A DNA stretch of 64,000 nt from Lojkania enalia. Its lineage: Eukaryota; Ascomycota; Dothideomycetes; Pleosporales. Shown here piece after piece: positions 22,301-33,812 of the stretch. Each line of letters starts with the position of its first letter. Within the stretch, counting starts at the first letter, position 1. The notes beneath the pieces are model-generated. The model searched no databases and was not told where the DNA came from. It saw only the letters and a program-made list of their open reading frames with translations. The DNA is taken from assembly GCA_010094045.1 (NCBI GenBank), contig ML986619.1:291596-355595 (forward strand), given 5' to 3'. The position numbers and the translations under genes were made by a program.

Positions 22301-25300
22301 GGGCTTTATGGTGTACGGGGCATCCAGTCAATATCCGGGCTGTAAACGAACTCGATGTTATTGAAGGCGGAGCCCAAAAGGATTCAACACTTGGAATGGG
22401 TCGACCTCGCATCCTGGGAGGCCCTGAAATGCTGATAGATTTACCCGCATACCCTTTCGATCATACAGAAAAATACTGGTTTGAGAGTCGAATTAGCAAA
22501 GCTTACCGCTTCAGAGACCGTGTTCCCCAGGATCTACTTGGCAGCCGATGTAGTGATTGGAGTCCTCTAGATGCGCGATGGAGGATGCTCATACGGGAGA
22601 GAGATCTCCCTTGGACTGCAGACCATTTAGTGAACGGTAGAAAGGTATATCCAGGCACTGGTATGTTGATCATGGCAATAGAGGGCGCCAAACAACTCGC
22701 TGATCCTGAACGGATCGTGTCCGGCTTCGTCCTTCGTAACGTGGAATTCGAAAGCGCAATGGATCTCGAGGGTCCGTCAGGGACTCTCGAGGTTTTGACA
22801 TCTCTACGTCCCTCAAATAGCGATACAAGAGTAGATTCAAGGTTCAACTTCAGCATCAGCTCCTACACCGATCCGGACTGGGTTCGAAATTGCCGAGGTT
22901 CGATCGAAATTGAATATGAAAAGAGCAATGACGATTGGAATGCGGGAAAGAGAATGGATCATTTGAACGATCTTGCCAGCAAGTACCAGAAAAAGATTGA
23001 GGATTGTAACACGGCAGTTGATAAGTCGGTGATGTACCAACGTCTCAAAAACTGGGGCCTGGATTATGGGCCAGCATTTCAGATTGCGACAACTCAAATG
23101 GTGAGCACCAATAGCGAAGCGATTGCAGACGTTGTAACGTTCAAGGGAGATGGAGAAGAGTTGCAACCTCATGTGATTCATCCGGTTACTTTTGATGCGA
23201 TTGGCCACTTGTGTTTCACTGCCTTCACCGCTGGTGGCATAAAGCCAATGGCGACAAGCATGCCTCAGAAATTGAACTATGCGTGGATTTCGGACCGTGG
23301 CCTCGCTGCACCAGATGCATCCTCAGTCCGGGCATGCTCGACGATCGTTGGACAAACACCTCGTGGCTTCGAAGGGGACTGCGTTGTTTTCGATGCAGAG
23401 AACTCGAAGGAGGTCCGACTTTTTATACAGGGACTCAAATTAGCATTCATCTCAGACATCCCAAGGGAGTTAGAGCTTCCCAATCGAGCACAGCAATGGT
23501 ACAACATTGAGCGAAAAGTTGACTTATCCATGCTCAGTTGGAGTGAGGTGGAACAATACCTGCGTGGAAAGTGCAAGACGTCGGCCGGACCGATGGAGTT
23601 GGCGTACCAGTACATTGAGCTAGCGGCCCATCAAAATCCAGGCATGCGAGTGTGCCAAATAGACGCAGGAAATGGAGATAATACACGACGAATCTTTGAA
23701 CATGCGCTAGATCTCAATCATTCAGGATATTTGAGTTGCGCAAGATATAGCTTTGCAGATCGTGCTCAGACAAATGTGGAGCACGCAAAGGAGTCGTTTG
23801 CAAAATATGGAGCCAAGATGAAATTCCATGTCTTTGATCCTGTCTACGGATCTCAAACCAAACAATCTGAAGTCGAGGATTACGACATGATCATTGCTTT
23901 TGATCATAGCTGGACATTAAAAAATATGCAAGAGACATTTGAGAATCTGCGAAAGACCCTCAAGCCGGGGGGCAAGATGGTGATAGAAAGACCGGCCTTG
24001 GATGATGGGGTTGTCGTAGATTGGAATGAAGTACTGCATCGGAGTGGATTTTCTGGAGTGAACCTTTATCTCGAACCTAGCGACACAGCCAAGGGCATCA
24101 TAATCTCCACGGCGGTTGAGGAGACTACTAGCCACCAGACAATCCCCGGGGGAATTCGGATTATAGTTGTTGGGAACTTTGCAAACGATCAGCATGACGG
24201 ATTGGCTAAGAGAGTTGGAGAACTGGTGAAGCCAGATGTAGCATCGGACATTGTCCAGATGAGCTTATCCGAAGCATCGCAGTATCCGGATCTGAAGAGC
24301 TCCCTTCTGATAATACTCTCGGATCCAGAGCATTTGTGTCTTGAGACCTTGAGAAAGGATTCGCTATCTCAATTGCAGCGCATTATTCCCACTGTGCCCT
24401 ACGTTCTCTGGGTTTCCGATATGGCCGCCGAAATTGGCATTGGAGGCTCACCAGTTTCAGCTATCATTGAAGGATCAGCTCGTTCACTCCGCTTTGAGCA
24501 CAACGACACGCGTTTGGTAACGCTGGGACTGGAGTCATTCAACGATAACAGGAGCGCACGACATATATTCCAAGTCGTGGAAAGGATCTTGTCGACCCCA
24601 GCCGGTTCAAACTACGAGCAAGAATATGTTGAAGTTGGTGGGTATTTGTCTACGGACCGTATCGTGGAGGCCGCTTATCTGAGGCAAATTACAAACGCGA
24701 AGCTCGTGCCCCAGCAATCCACAACCGTGAGACTGGAAGATCAGAACTTCAAGCTGGGTATAGCCCAGATCGGCAACCTTGAAACTCTTCGCTATGTCCA
24801 AGAAGCACCTTTATCGACGGAACCACGGCCAGGCGAGGTTGAAATTCAAGTGTCCGCGGTTGCAATCGAGTCTCGGGATTACAGGAGGGCGATGGGCAAG
24901 ACTCAGAAAGTGCAATTCGGGAATGCTTGCGCGGGGACAATTGGAAAGGCCGGCCTACACAGCGGCTTCAATATCGGTGACCGTGTCTTCTATGTAGGAA
25001 AGAATACTTTCAAGTCACGAATCCGGACCCCAGATCACTACGTACGCAAGCTACCAGATGGACTAGATTTCGCGGATTGCTGTTTGTCGATACCGGCGCT
25101 GGCCGCAGCTCATCACGCGTTGGTGGATGTTGGTCGTTGGCGTGAAGGTGACACGGTTCTGATCTATCCCTGCGCTGGTTTCATTGGAAAGGCAGCACTT
25201 AGGGTCTGCCAAAAAGTAGGAGCTCCAGTGTGGACAACAGTTCACGAGGATGGGCAAAGCAGAACTCTTTCCGAGCAACTCGGTATTCCCGGGACATCAA

Positions 25301-26883
25301 TCCTATCGCACGACGCGTTTGCCTTAGGACATACTCGGCATCACCCAACATTCCATGGCGCCGACATAGTACTTTGCACTGAGCCAGTACCGAACGACCA
25401 GTCATGGGATTTTGTGAATAAATTCGGCCGGGTCATTTACATGCCATGTATTACAGGCGCGCCTATCTTGTCACCTTCCTTTCAACATATTCCCCCGAAC
25501 ATTTCCTACGGTGCTGTAAATTTTCAAGAAATCGCAGCTGAGCGCCCAATATCTTTGCGAGAATCAATTACCAGTGCCTTTGAGATTCTTTTGGCCGATG
25601 GAGGAGGGGTGCAGACTGCAGCACCTTTTCCGGCGTCGCAAGTAGTGGAAGCCTTCAAACGTGTTGGGAATACAAATGGCCAGGTGGTAGTCAAATTCGA
25701 TGTTGACGATGAAATAGAGTTGACATGTGACACTCAACCCACGACTAAGCTTGACGCTGACGCGAGCTACCTAATCTCTGGCGGTACAGGAGGTATCGGC
25801 CGCGGCATTGCTCGGTGGTGCGCCGCACGAGGTGCTCGCTACCTCATCCTACTTTCTCGGTCGGGTGCGAAGGGAAGAGAAGCCCAAGAGCTAGTTGAAG
25901 AGTTGGCCGCACAAGGCGTCCACGTTGAAGCGCCGCCGTGCGATGTGGCTGATGAGAAAGCGCTGCGCGTGGTGTTGGACGACTGTGCGATCCGCATGCC
26001 GCCAATCAAAGGGTGCATACAAGCTTCTGGCGCGTTTAAAGACATTTCCTTTGAGAAGATGTCTCTCGACGACTGGAATGTTGCCATCAAGTCCAAAGTC
26101 ACGGCGTCGTGGAACTTGCACAAGGCGCTGCCCGCCGGGATGGACTTCTTCGTCATGACGTCCTCCATGTCCGGCATTCTGGGCATGATAAGTCAGAGCA
26201 GCTATGCAGGCGGAAACGTGTATCAAGATGCCCTGGCCCGCCATCGCATAGCGCTCGGGGAGAAGGCTGCTGCGCTCGATCTCGGAGTCCTCCAGGACGT
26301 TGGCTTTCTCACCGAAGCTCAGAAAGAGCGGCTTAACCGAATGGGCTACTTCGTGTTCAATTATGAAGCAGAGATTCACGCCCTACTCGATATATTCTGC
26401 GACCCAGCGAATGCCATGTTGACTGCAATAGAGTGTAGGCCGATTACCGGGTTCAAGACCACTGCTCAAATGGTCGCCGACGGCGTGGAGGTTCCCTTTA
26501 CGTTTGGGCAGCCCCTATGGCGACACACGCAGTATGCGCATGTCGAGGAGACGAAGAAATCGCGAGTCGCGTCTACGGGGTTTGATGTCAGAGGTCTGAT
26601 TGAAAGTGCCGAAACGATGGCCCAGGCAACAGCTATTGCGACCGGCGCGCTCCGTAAGCGCGTGGCGGTACTCTTGTCCACGCAGGAAGAGCGGCTTGTC
26701 GAGAGTTCGGCCATGCATTCGTACGGCATCGACTCGCTGGTCGCCATTGAGCTACGTAACTGGTCGCAGAAGACATTTGGCGTCGAGGTCGCTGTCTTTG
26801 AGATTGTCGGTGGCGCGTCGTTTGTCGGAGTCGGTATGTCGATTGCAACGAAGATTAGGGGAGGGGAAACGGAACGGGCTTAG
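19327..26883 (+). CDS. Highly reducing type I polyketide synthase (KS-AT-DH-MT-ER-KR-ACP)
   Basis: Exons 19327-19596, 19656-19788, 19844-20112 and 20176-26883 give 2459 aa. The third intron (63 nt, GTGAGT...TTTCAG) is in frame and would otherwise read as coding, but removing it restores the KS sequence (QSLR...SNM then GLVAGCNL). KS: Cys203 in DSACSS, His in [12 protein letters not shown] and [16 protein letters not shown] with Ser680. DH: H1041 in [11 protein letters not shown] and D1231 in [12 protein letters not shown] region around 1383: motif I is QIDAGNGDN, so the usual Glu is Gln. ER around 1887: the nucleotide motif reads [13 protein letters not shown] instead of a GGVG form. KR: GGTGGIG at about 2094 and [21 protein letters not shown] with Ser2411. 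There is no thioesterase or other release domain, so release needs another enzyme. The product cannot be predicted. MT and ER may be inactive. Confidence 0.93.
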
Positions 26884-27253
26884 TGTACTGGAGAAGAATG
26901 TATCTGGTTATAGGGAAAATGTATATACAGTTTGGCCGGAGTTGAGACGGTGGGGAGCTGGAGAAGACGGCTAGGTTTTGATGACCGGGGGCGCGAGCGA
27001 CGTTGAGTGAAAGAGTGCGAGACCGTGCCCAATAAAACTGAACCAATCTCCTCATCCCACGCATGTAAAGCGGCAATATGCTTGAAATCATGGCTGTTCA
27101 TGTTGACTAGATTCAGAGAGCAAGAAACAGCATGCACGACGCGGATAGCTTTGCCGCATGTTTACTCGCTACAAAGAGACTAATGCCGCTGGCTTAGGTG
27201 CGCGCCTCAACCGATGGCCGTAAACGAGAAATTTCGCAAATCGAGTATGGCTA
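26884..27253. other. PKS 3' flank
   Basis: Terminator region of the PKS up to the TA that flanks the next Pogo element (27252-27253). No gene is seen. Confidence 0.4.
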
Positions 27254-28352
27254 ACATCGTTTACAAGCGAGCGCTCACACCAACCAACTTCAGACAATAC
27301 ATTCCCTTCTACACGCGATGCCTCAACGCAACAAGGCGCAATCAACCTGCAAAGAAGCTCAGGCTCTCCTTGGCCTCTCTACTATTAATAAAAATAAATT
27401 CGAAGCGAAAATCACGCTGTATCAACTTTCTAGTACGACTGAAGGACCCTGCGATAATAACGCGTCGGGATTGCTTGCGCGACGCGATTGTGAGCCTAAT
27501 TTAAAGAAGCTCACCAATACTGAAGAGGAGATGATTATCAGATATATCCTTGAGCTTGATTTACGAGGGGTTTCGCCCATACTAGATACTATACGAAATA
27601 TAGCTAATTGATTACTGGCTAAGCGCGGCGCTAGCTAGGTTGGTATCTATTAGCCTCGAAACTTCATAATGTGTACCTATCGCCTCCCTTAGAACTCGAG
27701 ATAATCGCGCTTACGATTACTAACGAGCTCTATATAAGGATCTAGAGGTTATAGGCATATAGTTTAAGCTACTACAGGGTATGAAAGATAAGCATAGTAT
27801 GCTAGTCAAAGACACCTATAATTTCGATAAGACAGGCTTTATTATAGGCTAGAAATTATCTTAGCTAGTTGCTACTACTTTAGAAAGATGCTATTAAACA
27901 AAGAGTATCTAGCTAGGTAATTACAAGTAGATATTTATTTCAGTCGCGCTAATGCGCGATCGAATCAATGGCCTTAAAAGAGTAAACGCGGTTGCTATAA
28001 AGCGGAGACGGTTAAAAATAGAGCTGATCTTGATGCAAGGGACCCTAATAAAGGCCGAGGGCGAGGAGATAATCGCTTAAAACAACGTTGAGAAGCAGCT
28101 TAGGAAGGAATTGCGTGATTCGAGGGCTCAATTAAAAGCAGCTAGCCAGCTTTAATAGTACCCTGGGCCTTGGAAAGAGCCTAAGCATAATTCTCATACG
28201 TGCGAAATCGATATCATAGGTACCGTATGATATAATAGACTATCGCTTCCTATAGCATCTGCGCCCGCTGTTGATTATTATCGTATTATAGCCGTCTGAA
28301 ACTGGTTGAGATGGGCGCTCGCTTCTACCGAGCGCTCACTTGTAAACTACAC
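27254..28352 (+). mobile_element. Pogo/Fot1-like transposon relic, copy 2
   Basis: The inverted ends share GTTTACAAG(C/T)GAGCGCTC (27254-27276 and 28330-28352) and are flanked by TA at 27252-27253 and 28353-28354. The interior starts with an ATG at 27318 (MPQRNKAQS) and a CENP-B-like HTH region (MIIRYILELDLRGVSPILDTI), then NFDKTGF near 27815, with many stops after about 27610. It lies between the PKS and the first dead P450, so it is one of the insertions that split this locus. Its ends differ from those of the 8.2-kb copy (GAGCGCTC against GAGTCGC), so it is another subfamily. Confidence 0.75.
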
Positions 28353-28388
28353 TACTACGGTTCCTGAAAGCTCATACGTATCTCAGCG

Positions 28389-30113
28389 ATGCATCTGATC
28401 ATTCTCAGTCTTCTTGCCCTCAACTTTGTGACATTCAATTTAACGATGAATTATGTCCGCTTGGATAAAATCCCGGGCACTATCGCTGGTCGACTCACCA
28501 AGTTCTACTGTATCTGGTTTTGTATAGACGACTGCGGGCCATTACGATACTGTCAGCTCTTTCAACATTATGACCCTGTTGTTCGAACTGGCCCCAATCC
28601 TGTGTGTCTATTCAAGTCTGAACTCATCCCCGTTTTGTACGACTTTCGATACAAGTTCAAGGAGGTAAGTATGCATCGCCAATATTTTGATGGTAACCCC
28701 TGACTATTGAAGAGCAACTTCTACGGGGTCTTCCGTCTCATATACAAAGGAATGCCCATGGATAGAATATTTACACTCAAGGATACTATCTAGCGGAGGG
28801 CTGCGAAACATCAACTAGTGACGCACATGGCGTCTGTACCTGCCCAATTCAGAGCTCCCATCAGAAACAGTGTGTGCAGTTTTCTTAACAAACTACGTGG
28901 GCTTGAGGGAGACTCAATCGATCTTTAGAAATAGTCTTGCTTTTGGGCGTTCGACTTAAGCTACCATGAGCTCTTCGGGCAGAGCTTTGGATACCTAGAT
29001 TGTGGACGCAACTTCAACAGTATGATCACTGCCTTGTTTGACATCCTCATAGGCGCTTCTGTGCTTGTACACGTACCCAAATATAGCTGTACGCTCTTTA
29101 TGAGCGAAAAGGCTATGAAAATCTTTCAAAAAGTCCAGAGACGTCCAAATCCGGTTGAAATTGTGCTGAGTTGGGTACAGAACTTTTATGAGATGAACTT
29201 GGCTAATTGCATTGCTTTAGATCATTGAAGAAAGAATTCGTTTGCACCTATCCGAGCCGCACAATTGCGGAAGCACATTCATCTGCAAGATTTTAAATGA
29301 ACGAGATCTAGGCAATGAGGATGGGTATAAAGAAGTCGTAAATATTCTTCTTGAAGCGTTGTATGGACCCCTTCTGCAATGGTTTCAACTGTCAATGCTA
29401 AACGTAGATAAGTTTCGCTCCCTGGTATGAGAGCGGTAGTGAGCCTAGACTGCATAATTTACTGCTTGATGACTCCTCCAGATGTCTACAGAAAGCTGCC
29501 ATTAGCTTAGAGTTAGTTTTGAATGTCACGAGCCACAGTTTTCCAAAGTAAATGATGCCTATCTTGAGTGTAATGTCAACAGACACGAGCTAAAAATCTG
29601 ATATGCGCAGAACCACCGTTATCAAGGAGTCTCTGCACCTTTACACTCCCAATAGTATGCCAATGGCGCGTGTCGCGCCTCCAGAGTTTTTTGTTGACGG
29701 TCACTTCATCCCTGAGAAGACAGTTGTTAGCATTCACTCTTATAGAACCCATCGCGATCCGCAGGTATACGGCGAAGAGGTAGAAACATTCAGGCCAGAG
29801 AGGTAGCTAGAGGTAGACAGTAGCAGTGGAAAATTGACCCAGCGTAATTCTTTGGTTGTGAATCAACGTTTGAGATACATGCGCCCCATTAACTTAGCTC
29901 TCTGATAGTAACAATTAGTTCGGTAATGGCAGTCGGGCTTGTTCTGGCTGTGACCTTGCGATGCTGCAGCTGTGCACTACTATCTCAGACATATTTGAAC
30001 TGTTCGATGTCACTTTGACGTCCGAAAAAAGTGATGTTTGCTTGAACATGTTCTGGGTGATTGAGTTCTCCGGTTTGGAGGTTAAATTTGCCAGTGCAAA
30101 TGGGAAACAGTAG
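28389..30113 (+). pseudogene. Cytochrome P450 pseudogene 1
   Basis: The start at ATG 28389 gives a hydrophobic anchor and then YVRLDKIPGTIAGRLTKFY and VVRTGPNPV, the usual N-terminal pattern of fungal class II P450s. A GTAAGT intron follows at about 28665. Later pieces in three frames carry KESLHLYTPNSMPMARVAPP (near 29620), HRDPQVYGEEVETFRPER (near 29750) and the heme loop FGNGSRACSG (near 29920). Stops occur at about 28790, 28930, 29225 and 29805. The ExxR motif reads ESLH, so the essential Arg is lost (a CGN to CAN change). It once encoded an ER-membrane monooxygenase of about 500 aa, possibly a PKS tailoring enzyme. It is not functional as read. Confidence 0.8.
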
Positions 30114-30266
30114 CATGCTAATCAGTGTTATTTTGTCACTTCTTTTAAATTTTTCACTCTATATTCAGCTCACATAGCCACTTTTCCTCGAACCCAAATT
30201 CTAAATGTGATCCATGAGTGGATTGTTCTTAAGACTTGTTATTTATCATCTCAGATGAGTGTGTAA

Positions 30267-30419
30267 TGTCGCGTATCAGGCAGCATCAATTGCTGAGGCA
30301 AATATTGAAGTATTGAAGGAGGGTAAGTGGTCTGCCTGGCCAGAGGTTGGCAGTGGCGCGACTATATAGGGCTAAAAACAGGCCAACTATATATAATAAG
30401 ATAGTAGAAACACGTGACA
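30267..30419. mobile_element. Short TG...CA element, copy 2
   Basis: A 153-bp unit clearly homologous to 8418-8566, starting TGTCGCGTATCAGGC and ending AACACGTGACA, flanked by the perfect 5-bp repeat TGTAA (30262-30266 and 30420-30424). The duplicated TGTAA contains the TA that borders the adjacent Pogo relic, so it landed exactly at that junction. A TATATAA run lies in its 3' third. Confidence 0.75.
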
Positions 30420-30423
30420 TGTA

Positions 30424-30890
30424 ACGTGGTTTACAAGAGAGTCGCCAGCCCCACTACTTTTTTGCGACACGTCATTCTTCAATTGCAATGGCTCAACAGC
30501 GCATTGCTCAATTAAGCTATAACGAAGTAAATATTGTCCTTGCTATCTCCTCTATTGAAAAGAAGCGAATTAGAAGCGTTAGCCTCGCTACTTCAACTTT
30601 TAACATCTCTGTTGACGCAGCGCAACCAACGCGCTAGAAACCTCTACGACGCGATTGCAAAGCCTAAATCAGAGAAGTTTTTAAAGATGGAAGAGGAAGT
30701 AATAGTTAGGCATATACTAGACCTACATTCACGTGTATTTCCGCCCACATTTGATGCCATGCGAGATATGGCTAATAGACCATTTGCTGAGCGAGATGGC
30801 TGCCCTGTTGGCATCTAGTGGCCGCGCAACTTTATTAGGCGAACAGACAGCCTTGCAAACCGTTTTAATAGGCCATATAACCTAGATTAT
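30424..30890 (+). mobile_element. Pogo/Fot1-like transposon, 5' fragment (copy 3)
   Basis: The left end ACGTGGTTTACAAGAGAGTC... follows TA (30422-30423). An ATG at 30488 starts a transposase N-terminus (MAQQRIAQLSYN), and after a frame change the HTH region VIVRHILDLHSRVFPP and DMANRPFAERD follow. The element stops at about 30890, just at the ATG-like start of the next P450 relic, with no right TIR found. It is truncated. Confidence 0.7.
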
Positions 30891-32187
30891 GGTACTGTCT
30901 TTGATCTTCGGCTCGCTTTTCCTCGCAGCAACGATTGCCGTTCGCTATTACCATCTCACGTGAATAGTGGACTGGAAGACTTCCTTTGAGTGCAAGTCAG
31001 CGAAGCGTTATCCGCATACCGATCCAATCTTTGGACTGGACCTCTTGTTCGTAACTGCCATCAAATTGATTCAGAACGGCCACATCACCGCGCTGCAAAT
31101 CGGCACAAGAAGTACGGCCACACTTTTGCAATCATCAGTGTAGGGTGCACGACCTTTCGCACCATGCACCCGGAATACACCGAGACTATTTTCAGAGAAT
31201 TCTAGGAGGATTGGCGCGTTGGTCCTGTGTGGGAATTCACCATGGAGCCATTCTCCGGCTAGAAGTTTGTTAAAATAGATGGAGAGTAGCATCGATTCCC
31301 AACTATGATCGACCTGTCTTCCTCGGATGCCAATGCGTCAACCCTAACCTCATTATATGAAGCTCTTGATTAGTTCCTTGACAGTCTGCCGTCTGATAGA
31401 ACTACAATAGATCTTGCGCCAATTTTCTCCGAGCTTGGGAGTACCACGTTCTACTTAGCCACATCCTCACCAACTCATCAATTCTAGTTTCTAGACTTGA
31501 CTGGCGACTTTCTCCTAGGTAAGAAATTCAGCAAAGTGTAGACACAAGAAACAAAACACCTGTCGATAATACCGCCGCAAGACTTTCTCCAGGCTTTTTA
31601 TGCGGAAGGATTCTGGGTAGACTTCGAGAGGAGGTGAACGCTCTGGGGACCCAGCCCTTGACTGCAGTCTCACTGGGAAAACTTCAGCACCTACAGAATA
31701 TAATCAGTGAATGTGAGTGCCTCTCCTCCTGCTACTTCACCTGTTTAATTGCTGCGGCCGCACTTCGTCTTCATCCAGTCTTTGGACAGATGGGCCGCAC
31801 CACAGGAAGCGACACTGTATTGCCTAAAGGAGGTAGGGAAGACGGACAGAGTCCTGTCTTTGTCCCGTCAGAATGCAGAATCATGGCAAGTTTTCATGCT
31901 CTTCATCGTCAAACGGCTGCCTTTGGTCTAGGTGTTGAGTGTTTCAACCCAGACAGATAGAAAAAATTGAGCCGCGGGTGTGGGAATATCTACTGTGTCT
32001 CAATGGGCCGCGGAATTGCCCCGGCAGAAAACAGATCATGATCCAGATCTCCTTCTGTCTTGCACTTTTGGCGCAGCGGGTTAGTCGCATTGAAAGCCGA
32101 GATCATCGCGATTGTGCTGGAGAATGGAAATTAATTGTAAAGAAAGCTCATGAATATAAGGTAGCGATCTACCGTGACATTAGGTAA
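30891..32187 (+). pseudogene. Cytochrome P450 pseudogene 2 (alkane-inducible/CYP52-like)
   Basis: The frame from 30891 starts MVLSLIFGSLFLAATI, a membrane anchor, and after a stop continues with KRYPHTDPIFGLDLF, the P-x-x-DPIFG pattern of fungal CYP52-like and related P450s. FREF.EDWRVGP and FTMEPFSG with DGE follow (about 31190-31290). The heme loop GPRNCPGRKQIMIQISF is near 32005-32050. At least eight stops and several frame changes are needed. It is a full-length relic that has lost all function. It shares the locus with P450 relic 1 but is from another subfamily. Confidence 0.78.
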
Positions 32188-33812
32188 GAGTAGTGTACAC
32201 AGCCCACGCACCCCAAGAGCACTGGGCAGGGTAATCGTCGGGCGCTACTGGACCTTCTTACTGACGAAGATGCACCTAAATCCTATGTAGTTTTGTATCG
32301 AACTGTGCATATCATGGCAGAGACCCGTGTCACAACTTACCTGCCACGAACACACGCTTCTGCAAGTCAATTTCTTCAGTTATGAGCATATTGATGAGTG
32401 CATCGTTCGTCCTAAATTTGCAACATCTTGAACCACCCGCTCGGCGCAGCTCTCAGATCCAGTCGCCTAGCTACAGGAGAGTGAGCGTTTTACAGCCGTT
32501 GAAAGTGGCGGGTTAATAGGCCGAGGAGCGATGCCTGATGTGAATAAGCGCAGGGACTACACTAAAGCCGAAGAGGGAATCTCCAGACAGATTACGACGA
32601 CCAAGATTGGAGTCGCCAAAGCTCTGAGTCAGGGCATCGAAAACCAGGTGGTGGGTCCTGGGGTTCCTGATTCAGAGGCCAAAGACCCGCCCACGCGAAT
32701 CGAGCACGTAGACACGGAGGGAAAAATCCGAGTTGCCTGGGTTCTTACAAAGTATAGATCAAGAAAATTATTGTACCGATCTCATCAGGAATAATTCCGC
32801 CCCTGATAGTAATGCAAATACGCATGTAGTCAGAACTGCCGAGCGATTCGTCCCCAAATCAAGGCTTTAGCGTGAATCCACAAAGCTTCGTCGAACGCTA
32901 TTTCCTTCCTACCTAATTCGGCCCGAGTATTGAATGTATTCCTATTCTCTTACTCTTATGAATTGGTTCCTAACAGAATCAAGGTGTAGTATTGCCCCTT
33001 CTCCATGCTTCTTATCTTCATTACAGTTCCTAGTCCTATAGTGGACGCGTCAGTGTAGTTAGAAACTAAAGCTAGCTGGGTCCGGATCGAACAGACAAGC
33101 CTCTCCACAGCGCCTCTGTGCAGATTCTAAACTCAATTGCGATAACGTTGCGCTGTCATGAGACCCGCCAAGGCTGAAGACGGCTTAATTCCGATCCAGC
33201 CTACTTACCACCCGACGAAAACTACCAGCATTCTTCATCCGGTGTCAGTCACATTTTGCTGATCTGTAGTGCGACTCATAAGGCTGACGTACAGCATCGT
33301 ACATGGAACTTTACTTTACTTTATTTTACTTTATTTTATTTTATTTTATTTTATTTTTTGTATTTGTATTTAACCCTGCCCTGCTTACCCTTTCTTAGCA
33401 CCTTCCAGATGTCCGGAAAGAATAGCTACACCACCTTAATAATGACACAGCTCTCTTCCTATCATGTAGCTGTCGGGGTACGAGACTGCACGTGGGGCAA
33501 TATAACACACGAATCAATCCCCGGCTTTGCGGAGGGCGGGGGTGGGGCCTCCATAGCATACCCTAGACGACAGATTATCTCCCTAGGACTTAATAGAGCC
33601 TACTAACTGCAATCGAATTAGGATACACGGTAATTATGGGTGCGGCAATTCCCCCTTGTCTAAATGCCGAGAGTGTTTTGCTGGGGAGCATTTAAAGATG
33701 CAGAACCTTCATTTTTGGGATCTGCACAAGCTCTTGTTTCTTGCTTTCTTTCACGTTGTGGCTCGAGCACGCGACCTTTTTTTTTTTTTTTAAGCGGTAA
33801 TAGTTTTCCATC
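32188..33812. other. Intergenic with AT-rich microsatellite and poly(T)
   Basis: About 1.6 kb without a gene I can support. An 87-codon frame at 32531-32794 is hydrophilic and has no family signature. A T-run of about 14 lies at 33778-33791, shortly before the next ATG. Confidence 0.4.
33309..33359. repeat. TTTTA/TTTAC pentanucleotide microsatellite
   Basis: A run of about ten copies of a 5-bp motif that drifts from TTTAC to TTTTA. It is a simple repeat with no coding meaning. Confidence 0.85.

Noticed and set aside
32531..32794. 87-codon hydrophilic plus-strand frame
   Set aside because: No family signature, no signal peptide, and it lies among pseudogene debris.
33309..33359. Tandem repeat as a CRISPR-like array
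   Set aside because: It is a 5-bp simple repeat without spacers in a eukaryotic genome.
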